The notes below the pieces were generated by a model that saw only the letters and a list, made by a program, of their open reading frames with translations, was not told the DNA's origin and made no database searches. Below, piece after piece: positions 14,532 through 22,283 of a stretch of 25,852 bases of DNA. Both the position numbers and the translations under genes were made by a program. Every line of letters starts with the position of its first letter. The stretch's first letter is position 1. The DNA is from a virus: positions 1 through 25,852 of the IMG/VR virus record IMGVR_UViG_3300011114_000942, one strand, 5' to 3'.

Positions 14532-16895
14532 TTAACCTTGTAAGAGTTCGTTAAAGTTTTGCGATGTCTTGGTTGCATAAAAGTTTACCAAGATAAACTC
14601 AGCAGCGCGGACTGGCTTGATATAGATATCGACAACCATTGTGTTGTCATCTATTACATCAGACGTATTGTTCGTGTCATTACACACTAGCAAATAATCG
14701 TAAAGCCCTTGAGTGCTCTTAGCGAGTTCAAACAACGGACTCAAGGTGTTTACAGCTCGGGTGCGTGTAAATGTTGTATTTGGCTCAAATACGAAGTATC
14801 TCATTGTACGAAGCGTAGCTTTCTCAAGGAAGAGGAATAAACGACGTACATTAATACGATCGAATGCGCTTGGTGCTTTTAATAGGGTCTTTTGACCCAT
14901 TACTACATAACCGTCATTCGGGAAGAATACTAATGGATTAATTGATACCTTATAGAGCAAGTCGCGTTGTTTTTGTTGCGGGTTAACTGCAATATCAGTA
15001 AGACCGTTAATTATACCACGATTTAAACCAGCTGGCGCAATCCATGGGAAAGATACTGCATCATTTGCAGTCATCACTGCTGCAGCGTATCCAGATGATG
15101 GTAACCATACTCCTTTTGAAGAGAATTGGTCATTTGCTTTTACCCAGTTACCATAAGTTGTAGCATAACTTGAATTGTATGCTCCGTAAAGGTTACGTAA
15201 TGGCCAGTAAATGTTTTGTGAGAAGTTTTTACTCTTGTTATCAAGAGTCTTGTAATTTTCCCCAGTTACGAATACGTGACGGATTGGGTCAGATACGAAA
15301 AGGTGATCCTTACGGCGACTTCTTGCGAATTCTTCAAACTTAGCTGTGATAGAAGACCACTTTGTTATAAGATCATTGCTTACTGGGTTACCAGATGAAG
15401 CGCTGAGCGCATTAACTTGGGACATAAGTCCGTTTGTAATAACTGTATCATCGTAAGCAGATGCTCCAAGTACTTGGGTTACTGCGTAGATCGTTGAAAG
15501 CCCTGCATCAATTGTTATGTCAATATCAACTGTATCAGTATTTTCAGCAAGGTTTAATACAGCGTCAAGCTTTGTAGCGACGTCGCCAATCGGCTTTGCA
15601 GTAGTATATGGGAGACTGTCAGCGTATACCCCGAGGGCATATAAGTTGTTTGCAGCATTAAATGAGGGAACCTTAACATTTAAGTAAGCTGAAGCTGAAT
15701 TGTAAAATGTGTCGCTATCAGACCCTGTTGTGGTCTTTAAGACTCTCACGGTTTTAGTTGAATTGCCGTTATTGTCTAACCAATTGGTTAGATTCATATT
15801 TGAGTTTATAAGAACATTAAGGTTGTTCGAATTGTCATTTGCTACTGTCTTTAGATAGAAAGACATTGGCTTACCACCAAGCGGGTCTTGAATTTGACGC
15901 TGGTCGTAAAGAGAACCAGTATAGCCTTCTTGAATTACATATTGTAATGTAGTTGTGGTTGGCGAGAATGGCGAAGGACGAATTCTGAATAATGAAAGGA
16001 TTACCGAGTCACTATAACCAGATGCAGCAATATTAAATGTTGGTACATTTTCGATATCGCGCGACATACTGTCAAAGCTTTGTGTTTGAGTTGCGCTTAA
16101 TGCAAAACCGATACGATTTTGCGGTACAACTGTATATGAAGTAGCATTAGCTAATGCACCATCCACAAAGTATGTATTGCCTACAGTCTTAATGCTAACA
16201 GTATCGTCCATATCAGATGCAGGATTATTACTGAATGCGTCAGCTAAGTTAAGATAATAACCTTCGAACTTTTCGTTAATTGTGGTTTTAGCCTCGTTGA
16301 GAACAACTAAACCAGCTTTTCCTAAGTTAGTTACAACATTAGCCCCTGATACAGTAAAACTACTTAAACCAATATTGCCGGTTGTTGTGGTCCAATTAAG
16401 ACCGCCTTGAGCAATTGTTTGGTATTGGGACTCTGTTAAAGATACGAGAGCTGGCTCACCGAAATAATACCCTTGCGCAGAACTTAATGGGATTGTACCG
16501 GACCCACCGCCTGCCATGGCAGCCGATGCAGGATATGTTACTGTGTCAGCTGGTATTGCTATTACAGGATATGCTAAAGCGCTATACTCACTAGTTGTAC
16601 CTTCGCCAGCATCACTGCCGTAAGGTAGACGAGCTACCTTAATTGTGGGATTACCACCTGCTGCAAAAAGCTGCCTTACTGAATAGTAAAAATATCTTTC
16701 AGCTGCATTTGTTGGGGTTCCGTATACAGTTTCAAACTCATTTAGAGAAGAAAGCTCGACGATTTCATATGTTGGTCCTTGAGGTGCGAACCCTGCTGCA
16801 AGCACGTTAGTGCCTACTGGAGTGACTGCTCTTGTTGAAAGATCAATCTCGCGAATTTCTACACCGGGGGAATTTATTGTGCGTAGTGATGCCAT
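14532..16895 (-). CDS. Contractile tail sheath protein (gp18-like)
   Basis: This 787-residue protein forms the contractile sheath around the tube. The N-terminus (INSPGVEIREIDLSTRAVTP, about 7-26) and VGTNVLAAGFAPQGPTYEIV are the standard sheath opening. The C-terminal domain (about 690-787) has INVRRLFLFLEKATLRTMRY, FEPNTTFTRTRAVNTLSPLF and a final VDIYIKPVRAAEFILVNFYA, the interlocking region of sheath subunits. It is longer than T4 gp18 (659 residues); the extra length lies in the Ser/Thr-rich middle domains that are exposed in known sheaths. It is followed directly by the tube gene. No Shine-Dalgarno is visible. Confidence 0.95.
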   Translation of the reverse strand: MASLRTINSPGVEIREIDLSTRAVTPVGTNVLAAGFAPQGPTYEIVELSSLNEFETVYGTPTNAAERYFYYSVRQLFAAGGNPTIKVARLPYGSDAGEGTTSEYSALAYPVIAIPADTVTYPASAAMAGGGSGTIPLSSAQGYYFGEPALVSLTESQYQTIAQGGLNWTTTTGNIGLSSFTVSGANVVTNLGKAGLVVLNEAKTTINEKFEGYYLNLADAFSNNPASDMDDTVSIKTVGNTYFVDGALANATSYTVVPQNRIGFALSATQTQSFDSMSRDIENVPTFNIAASGYSDSVILSLFRIRPSPFSPTTTTLQYVIQEGYTGSLYDQRQIQDPLGGKPMSFYLKTVANDNSNNLNVLINSNMNLTNWLDNNGNSTKTVRVLKTTTGSDSDTFYNSASAYLNVKVPSFNAANNLYALGVYADSLPYTTAKPIGDVATKLDAVLNLAENTDTVDIDITIDAGLSTIYAVTQVLGASAYDDTVITNGLMSQVNALSASSGNPVSNDLITKWSSITAKFEEFARSRRKDHLFVSDPIRHVFVTGENYKTLDNKSKNFSQNIYWPLRNLYGAYNSSYATTYGNWVKANDQFSSKGVWLPSSGYAAAVMTANDAVSFPWIAPAGLNRGIINGLTDIAVNPQQKQRDLLYKVSINPLVFFPNDGYVVMGQKTLLKAPSAFDRINVRRLFLFLEKATLRTMRYFVFEPNTTFTRTRAVNTLSPLFELAKSTQGLYDYLLVCNDTNNTSDVIDDNTMVVDIYIKPVRAAEFILVNFYATKTSQNFNELLQG

Positions 16896-16948
16896 AGTAA
16901 AGGGATTATACTATTATTTACGTTTCCCTGACCTAGAATTCGAGAATT

Positions 16949-17527
16949 TTATAAAAGCTCTGCTTTTAATTGTCCGAACGAAAACGTAAATGAAGATTCA
17001 ATCTGGTCGCTTTCCCGATAATTGTACGATATCTCTCCGAGCCCCGTAATAAAAGCGTTAGTGTATGTAAACTGTATCTTCTTATTGTTATATTCATCTA
17101 GCCCATAAACAGTAATATTTGTTTGATAGCTATTAGTTAGCTTGCCGTTCGGGTCTAATATATCATCGGCATTATAATAACCTGCGTATGAATTATTGAT
17201 AAGATCTAACCACTTCCATAAAACCCACCAGTTGTTATATCCGTTATCAACAGTAAAACTCACACTAACTGGTGGATATTCAGGTCTACTATAACTAGTA
17301 TACTGTGCAACTTGCCCGGCAAATGGTAGAGCGATAGCTGGTATTGTTACGCTGGGCACTATACTACCATATATAGAATACTGTAAACTATCTTGATTTA
17401 AAAAACTTGTATCTCTATCTCCAGAAGAGACTTTATTAATTTTTTTAAGTACGTCAGGAAGATTTAAGACAAGTAAAAACTTGTCTTTTCTATTTTTATT
17501 GAGTATAGATTGCTGTACTGTACTCAT
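16949..17527 (-). CDS. Tail tube-fold protein upstream of the sheath
   Basis: This is a 192-residue protein with the strand pattern of gp19-like tube proteins: an N-terminal helix with KDKFLLVLNLPDVL, the strand YSIYGSIVPSVTIPAIALPF, the helix WWVLWKWLDLINNSYAGYY, and a closing part VYGLDEYNNKKIQFTYTNAF followed by ITGLGEISYNY. The last block matches the 'GAxIxxLGxxxYN' segment of the other tube-like proteins here. It sits before the sheath rather than after it, so a tube-terminator or neck-side role (compare T4 gp3/gp15) is possible, as is an extra tube subunit. The evidence favours the fold, not the specific role. Confidence 0.55.
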   Translation of the reverse strand: MSTVQQSILNKNRKDKFLLVLNLPDVLKKINKVSSGDRDTSFLNQDSLQYSIYGSIVPSVTIPAIALPFAGQVAQYTSYSRPEYPPVSVSFTVDNGYNNWWVLWKWLDLINNSYAGYYNADDILDPNGKLTNSYQTNITVYGLDEYNNKKIQFTYTNAFITGLGEISYNYRESDQIESSFTFSFGQLKAELL

Positions 17528-17530
17528 TCA

Positions 17531-18784
17531 TTATTTCTTATTAATAGTTTCTAAAGGTAATGGCTTGCTATTATTATAAAATTCTTTTAAGACTTTATTA
17601 GCTAAAGAGGTAAACGGCACATAGCTTCCAGTTATTATACCTTGTAGACTTTTCATTTTTTCATCTTCCGCTGTTGTTCTAGCCGGTTTTGCTCGTAAAG
17701 CAGCTAATTCTTTTGTAGCGCTAGTTTTTTGAGCTGGTGTAAATTTAGTATCAGATGTAGTAATCTCTGCTGACGTAGCAGCGGGTACAACAGCAGCAGC
17801 GGGTACAACAGCAGCAGCGGCTTTAGCGGTGGCTGCGGCGCGCCGGTCGGCGGGATCTTCAGGTGCGGTCGTTAAATTTTTTATTGTGAAAAGGCCGTTT
17901 TTTCCGTATTTAATTTCAGCATACTTATCTCCACTATTAAGATTTATACCGCCCCATGTACCGTCTTTAAGTTTATCTAAATCAGCTTGGGCAACACCAT
18001 ACGTAGCTAAGTTAGTCGGGTTAATAGGTACTGCAGCTTTCGTAAAAGAGGATAAATCAGCGCGTGTTTCAATACTTCCAAATGGCACATCTTCTACAGC
18101 ACCAGTGGTTTTTTGACTCGCTGCACCACCAGCAAATTTGCCGGCCGCTTTTCCGAGATACTCTAATCCTTTACCCACTATTTTTTTTAGTCCTGCCCAG
18201 GCACCTGTTTTTTTCGGCGCGCCTGGAGTTGCTGGGGGGGTATACTTGTCTGGTGTGCCTGGAGTTAACGAATCGTCTGGTGCGCCTGGAGTTACTGGAG
18301 CGTCGGCAGCAGGTGCAGCAGGTGCAGCAGGTGCAGCAGGTGCAGCAGGTGCAGCAGCAGGCGCGAAGTCGATTGTACGTCTAGCACCAGGCATGCCTGG
18401 AGCGGGTGGTGTTCCTGGAGCGGGTGGTGCTTTACGCTTAAAACCTAAACTCTTTGCTGTGAATGGCGCGGCCTCAAGAGTTAATAGTACTTCTCTATTA
18501 AATTTTGTATCCTTACCTTCAATGTAATAAGTTAAAATCTTTTCTACAGCAAGTATAGTAGCTGCGGCAGCGCCGTTTTTTTCAATTAAACTTTCTGTAA
18601 CTAATACACTACCAGCGTTTTTTGACTCAGCGATATAATTAAATACCGCCTTCAGGTCATAAGTCTTATTATACGCTTTAAAAGACTCTAAGAGCTGATG
18701 TGGCGAATGTGCTTCTACCATTATAACTGGGTCATTAAATTGTACTTCTTGATATTTTTCTGCTAGTAAAGATAGGCTCTTCAT
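17531..18784 (-). CDS. Ala/Pro-rich low-complexity protein, possible virion or head-internal protein
   Basis: I do not recognise this 417-residue protein as a family. Residues 1-115 are a helical, apparently folded part. Residues 118-190 are a Pro/Ala/Gly linker with five AAP units and several TPGAP/TPGTP motifs. Residues 194-222 (GAWAGLKKIVGKGLEYLGKA, then AGKFAGGAA) form a cationic amphipathic helix with a membrane-active look. Residues 240-310 look folded, 315-345 are Ala-rich with a duplicated VVPAAA, and the end is helical. The N-terminus MKSLSLLAEKYQEV has a short L-x-E pattern like prohead-protease targeting peptides. It lies 3 bases upstream of the tube-fold gene and 10 after the nucleotidyltransferase. 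Confidence 0.65.
   Translation of the reverse strand: MKSLSLLAEKYQEVQFNDPVIMVEAHSPHQLLESFKAYNKTYDLKAVFNYIAESKNAGSVLVTESLIEKNGAAAATILAVEKILTYYIEGKDTKFNREVLLTLEAAPFTAKSLGFKRKAPPAPGTPPAPGMPGARRTIDFAPAAAPAAPAAPAAPAAPAADAPVTPGAPDDSLTPGTPDKYTPPATPGAPKKTGAWAGLKKIVGKGLEYLGKAAGKFAGGAASQKTTGAVEDVPFGSIETRADLSSFTKAAVPINPTNLATYGVAQADLDKLKDGTWGGINLNSGDKYAEIKYGKNGLFTIKNLTTAPEDPADRRAAATAKAAAAVVPAAAVVPAATSAEITTSDTKFTPAQKTSATKELAALRAKPARTTAEDEKMKSLQGIITGSYVPFTSLANKVLKEFYNNSKPLPLETINKK
17778..17813 (-). repeat. 18-base tandem duplication (VVPAAA)
   Basis: Two consecutive copies of an 18-base unit (GCAGCGGGTACAACAGCA on the plus strand) encode VVPAAA twice, and further GCAGCGG continues after the second copy. 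Together with the 9-base repeat in the same gene this marks a slippage-prone coding region. Confidence 0.75.
18312..18356 (-). repeat. 9-base tandem repeat encoding Ala-Ala-Pro
   Basis: Five perfect consecutive copies of GGTGCAGCA (plus strand) encode an Ala-Ala-Pro run in the Ala/Pro-rich protein. The unit length is a multiple of three, so copy-number change by slippage would alter linker length without a frameshift. Confidence 0.9.
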
Positions 18785-18794
18785 AATTGTTATA

Positions 18795-19841
18795 TTACTT
18801 ACGTAAATAAAAGGTGTTTGTCTGTGGGTTATACCCTAACTCTATACCGCTTGTGCTAAGTTGCCGAGGTAGTCCGTTACGGATCTTATGCATATCTAAT
18901 TCATACATACCGGCTAACTCATTAGCAGTAGTGTTTGGTACTACTATAGTACCGCTATTTTGTTTTTTTAATTGATGCACTAATGGATGCCCGCGTATTT
19001 TATGCCAATCAGCAACTATGCCAATTGTTTTTGCTTGAGGGTTAGTAAGCTTATTAGCGCCCGCCGCTAAAGACTGATGACGCGGGCCTCTTTTGCTGCC
19101 AATACCCATAAACGTTTTAAAGGTATTTTCTTGCACACTATCTAACGATAAACGCTTATCTTTCTTAGCAAGTATGCCATCGTAAAACCGTTCAAGATCC
19201 CCAGAGCGTCTAAGCGCTTTAAAAGCGAGGTTCTCTGGCGAGTACTCTCCGCCCCTCTCAAGACCTACTTTACGTAATTTAGTAATTTTTTCTTTGGATT
19301 TATCCGCGCATTCAACATCGCATTCAGCAGTTAAGGTAAAATTAATAATATCGAGCATCGCTTGTTTTTTTCTTTCTACAGCTACTTTATCAATACCTTC
19401 TTTATCTTTTACTGGGGATGGAACCGCTATCCAATCATCATTCTTTATAGAATATACCCCGGTAGCATTATGAGTTTCGGAAACATCTTGTACGTATACC
19501 TCTACTTCATACCCCTTTATAGTTACATCGCGAGTCAAATTCCATACAGTTTTTTTAGCGGTAAAATAATCTTTTAATAATTCTGCATCAACACTATACT
19601 CATTATAATCAGTAACAATATGTAAGTCAAAATCGCTATATTTAGTATAGCTATAATTAGCTAAAGACCCAGTTAATATTATATCCTCTACATCAACCTC
19701 GATTTCAAGAGAATCTAAAAATGTCTTTGCGATTACTAACAACCGGTCTTTAATTTCAGGCTTAAGTTTGTTGTCTTCCCATATAGCCGGATTAAGATTA
19801 TCGTGAAACTCAACAGGCAAAGTGTTTGGTGAGGAATCCAT
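18795..19841 (-). CDS. Pol-beta-superfamily nucleotidyltransferase-like protein
   Basis: This 348-residue protein has an N-terminal nucleotidyltransferase domain. LTGSLANYSYTKYSDFDLHI (about 56-75) contains the G58-S59 signature followed by D70-x-D72, and YEVEVYVQD (111-119) provides the likely third acidic residue. This is the full metal-binding set of the Pol-beta/MNT superfamily. The opening 'DNLNPAIWEDNKLKPEIKDR' is typical of nucleotidyltransferases in marine T4-like phages. Residues 155-235 are a helical linker. The last 110 residues contain a glycine-rich, basic segment (GIGSKRGPRHQSLAAGANKL) and a compact C-terminal domain I cannot name. Substrate is unknown. Its gene is divergent from the plus-strand cassette that also encodes a nucleotidyl-transfer protein. 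Confidence 0.8.
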   Translation of the reverse strand: MDSSPNTLPVEFHDNLNPAIWEDNKLKPEIKDRLLVIAKTFLDSLEIEVDVEDIILTGSLANYSYTKYSDFDLHIVTDYNEYSVDAELLKDYFTAKKTVWNLTRDVTIKGYEVEVYVQDVSETHNATGVYSIKNDDWIAVPSPVKDKEGIDKVAVERKKQAMLDIINFTLTAECDVECADKSKEKITKLRKVGLERGGEYSPENLAFKALRRSGDLERFYDGILAKKDKRLSLDSVQENTFKTFMGIGSKRGPRHQSLAAGANKLTNPQAKTIGIVADWHKIRGHPLVHQLKKQNSGTIVVPNTTANELAGMYELDMHKIRNGLPRQLSTSGIELGYNPQTNTFYLRK

Positions 19842-19932
19842 AGAATATAATATTTACTCAATAGCTTGAATTTAACTATCAAAAAACAGTTTAGTGTATT
19901 TTTACTGTTAATTCATAAGTATCTTTACATCT
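19842..19932. promoter_or_regulatory. Divergent intergenic region, probable back-to-back promoters
   Basis: This 91-base AT-rich gap separates the starts of the minus-strand tail operon and the plus-strand cassette, so each transcript should begin here or nearby. I see no exact T4 late box (TATAAATA). CATAAGTA near 19911-19918 (plus) and TAAATATTATATTC (minus, just before the ATG at 19841) are only loosely similar. No terminator or Shine-Dalgarno is visible. Confidence 0.4.
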
Positions 19933-20304
19933 ATGAAAGACGCGGGGTTAAAAACTTTAGCTAAAAAATATAGCTTAATAACAGAGACTCAAGTTAATGA
20001 GTTTGATTTTGGTTCAGGCGGGGTAATGTCATCAGCTGATGCAAGCGTGAGTAGCTCGGATACAAGACCTATTGCTGCCTTAGACTGGAAATTATCTGGA
20101 TTGTATGAGCCTGAATCTCCAGAGCAAACAAAACAAACGGAAGCAGCTTTAAAGGAGCTTACTAACACTCTAAGCAAGCTTAATAAAGATTTACAGATGT
20201 GGCAAACAAAACACACAAAGCTTGGTGCTAATGATACAGTATCAAAAGAACAGCTTGCACAGTATATAGCTAAGTCTATATTAGGTATCACTAAACTCGA
20301 TTAA
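19933..20304 (+). CDS. Small helical protein of unknown function
   Basis: I do not recognise this 123-residue protein. A short basic N-terminal helix (MKDAGLKTLAKKYSLITETQ) is followed by a Ser/Ala/Gly-rich, likely flexible stretch (about 24-50). A long helix rich in heptad-like Leu (about 58-93, QTEAALKELTNTLSKLNKDL) probably forms a coiled coil. The N-terminus holds I-T-E, similar to a prohead-protease site (L/I-x-E), so it might be a head-packaged protein. It is the first gene of the plus-strand cassette, with 3 bases to the next gene. Confidence 0.6.
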   Translation: MKDAGLKTLAKKYSLITETQVNEFDFGSGGVMSSADASVSSSDTRPIAALDWKLSGLYEPESPEQTKQTEAALKELTNTLSKLNKDLQMWQTKHTKLGANDTVSKEQLAQYIAKSILGITKLD

Positions 20305-20307
20305 AAT

Positions 20308-20571
20308 ATGAACATTACTAAACTTACAGAAGTATACGAACAATTACATACCCGTAGTCAATTACCGGAAGATTATATGGCATCTGCTGCTAGCTTGTAT
20401 CGTAACATTGGTAAAGCTTTAAATAGTCTGGAAGTAATACTTGATGCACCTTTAAAAGATAAAGAAGTTTTTACCCAGATGAAGACCGATCTTAATCATT
20501 ATCTTGAATTAGCAATTGCAGCAGAGCATGAGTTAAAGCAGCAGTCAGAAAGTTCTTCTCAATACCCGTAA
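20308..20571 (+). CDS. Small all-helical protein of unknown function
   Basis: This is an 87-residue, acidic, predicted all-alpha protein (MNITKLTEVYEQL, SLYRNIGKALNSLEVIL, MKTDLNHYLELAIAAEHELK) with a short polar tail. I recognise no family. It lies between the coiled-coil protein and the ligase-like/NMNAT-like fusion, and its stop overlaps the fusion's start by one base (TAATG), so the two are probably translated together. That suggests a partner or regulator of the fusion protein, or a head-internal protein. Confidence 0.6.
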   Translation: MNITKLTEVYEQLHTRSQLPEDYMASAASLYRNIGKALNSLEVILDAPLKDKEVFTQMKTDLNHYLELAIAAEHELKQQSESSSQYP

Positions 20572-22283
20572 TGTTATCTTTTAAACAATACTCTGGTTTG
20601 CTGGAAGAGGGCGGAGCGGGTGGTCATATGAGTCATCCGTTTGATTTGCCCAATGTAAAAACTGGAGATGATTTAATAGAATTATTTAATAACACTGTAA
20701 AATATTTAAAAGCTGCTCCTGCTATACTTAAAATTGATGGTATTAATTTAAGTATTCGGTTAATAACAGCCGGTAATAAATTTGAGTTTGCTATTGATAG
20801 AGGCACTAACATGCCACTCGACCTAGCAGGAGTTACGATTGATAAATTACCGGAACGGTTCTTAAAAAAAGACCCTACCACTGATGTAATAGCACCGAAT
20901 ATAGATCTTATTGCAAAATGCAAAAAGACTTTAACTATATTTAATAACGCTATACCCACAATTATGCCGCTTTTAAAGCAGCTTGAAATGATAGGCACAG
21001 AGCGGTATATAAATTTAGAGTATGTGGAGAAGCAAGGAAACGTTATAACTTATGATACTGAATTTTTAGTGTTACACAATATAAAAGAATTTACATACGG
21101 GGTTACCGAGAAAACAAAAAAGCGTACTCGTATTAAGGTAGATCCAGAGTATAATGAAAAAGCATTATTTGAGCTCTCACAAGCTTTAAAACCGTTCGCA
21201 GCTAAATACGACTTTAACGTGTATAACAAGATAGCTGCGACTTTAATGTCCTCTCCAGATTTTGATAAAGTACTAGCTGCACCGTTTACTATAAAAACTA
21301 CAAACGACCTTACTGAAACCAAACCACTAGGTCAATGGTTAAAAGATTTAAATAATCCTGTTGAAACTCAAGTTGCGTTTTTAGATGGGGCCACACGCAA
21401 AGCAATAAGTAAAGAAGCTATATACATTCCAATTACTAAAGGTGTGCCGTTAGTAGATTTTATAAAATCAAAAAGTTTTAATGATGCAAAAGCAGGGGCT
21501 ATATTTTACCAGGCTACTCGCATGCTAGGTAACGAGTTACTTTTAAACGTAGAAACTCCGTTTGGTTCAGCATCAAAACAGGAAGGTATTGTTATCAATA
21601 ACGCTAAGGTTGCGCCGGAAGTATTTAAAATTACTGGAGAATTTATTATCGGCGGGCTTCAAAGTCGTTTTCATACTAGTAAGTTAAAAAACTCAGGTAA
21701 GACTGCAGTATTTACTTTTGGTAGATTTAATCCACCCACAGTAGCTCATGAAACAATTATGGGGCTGATTAGGAAAACTGGTACTGAGGTTAAAGCTGAC
21801 CTAGTTGCAGTGTTTCCAACTCATACTCAAAATAAAAAGACCGACCCGTTAAATTTTAATGAAAAAGCTGTTTATTTACGGTCATTTGCGCTCCCTGGGG
21901 TTGAAATCTTACCTCAAGGTAAGACACTCTTTGCCGTATTAAAGTACTTATCCGATAATGGGTACACTAAAGTAATACAAGTTGCCGGCTCTGATAGAAT
22001 ACCAGAATACGAAGAACTTATTAACATGTATAACAATAAGCCCAGTAAAACTCAGCACGAGATACTTTTTAATATACCTGACTATACTTTTAAGAGCGCT
22101 GGACAACGCGATCCTGATGCAGAAGGATTTACGGGGATGAGCGCAACAGCAGCAAGAGAGTGTATAAAGAGGAATGACCTCCCGGGTTTTCTCAAAATCG
22201 TTGCGCCTGGCGGCACGAACACAAAGGCAGAAGCAGAAAACAAAGACCGTTTATGGCGTCGGCTACGCGAGATTCTTACCTAA
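20571..22283 (+). CDS. Fusion of ligase-like adenylylation domain and NMNAT/cytidylyltransferase-like domain
   Basis: This is a 570-residue two-domain protein. Residues 20-365 resemble the covalent nucleotidyltransferase (DNA/RNA ligase) fold: K54-I-D-G57 is motif I (the AMP-acceptor lysine), YINLEYVE (146-153) could be motif III, EGIVI (338-342) is motif IV, and VFKI (351-354) is a motif V candidate. Residues 376-570 are an HIGH-superfamily nucleotidylyltransferase: GRFNPPTVAH (384-393) holds the TxxH variant of the nucleotide-binding site, and TGMSATAAR (521-529) corresponds to the ISSTxxR/SGTxxR motif. The first domain could act on nucleic-acid ends and the second on NMN or a CTP-linked substrate. 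The real reactions are unknown. The N-terminus (MLSFKQYSGLLEEGG) resembles a T4-type capsid-targeting peptide. Confidence 0.72.
   Translation: MLSFKQYSGLLEEGGAGGHMSHPFDLPNVKTGDDLIELFNNTVKYLKAAPAILKIDGINLSIRLITAGNKFEFAIDRGTNMPLDLAGVTIDKLPERFLKKDPTTDVIAPNIDLIAKCKKTLTIFNNAIPTIMPLLKQLEMIGTERYINLEYVEKQGNVITYDTEFLVLHNIKEFTYGVTEKTKKRTRIKVDPEYNEKALFELSQALKPFAAKYDFNVYNKIAATLMSSPDFDKVLAAPFTIKTTNDLTETKPLGQWLKDLNNPVETQVAFLDGATRKAISKEAIYIPITKGVPLVDFIKSKSFNDAKAGAIFYQATRMLGNELLLNVETPFGSASKQEGIVINNAKVAPEVFKITGEFIIGGLQSRFHTSKLKNSGKTAVFTFGRFNPPTVAHETIMGLIRKTGTEVKADLVAVFPTHTQNKKTDPLNFNEKAVYLRSFALPGVEILPQGKTLFAVLKYLSDNGYTKVIQVAGSDRIPEYEELINMYNNKPSKTQHEILFNIPDYTFKSAGQRDPDAEGFTGMSATAARECIKRNDLPGFLKIVAPGGTNTKAEAENKDRLWRRLREILT

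Noticed and set aside
22276-22283. Eight-base overlap of convergent gene ends as a regulatory antisense element
   Set aside because: Short tail-to-tail overlaps are common in compact phage genomes, and no hairpin or other signal supports regulation.
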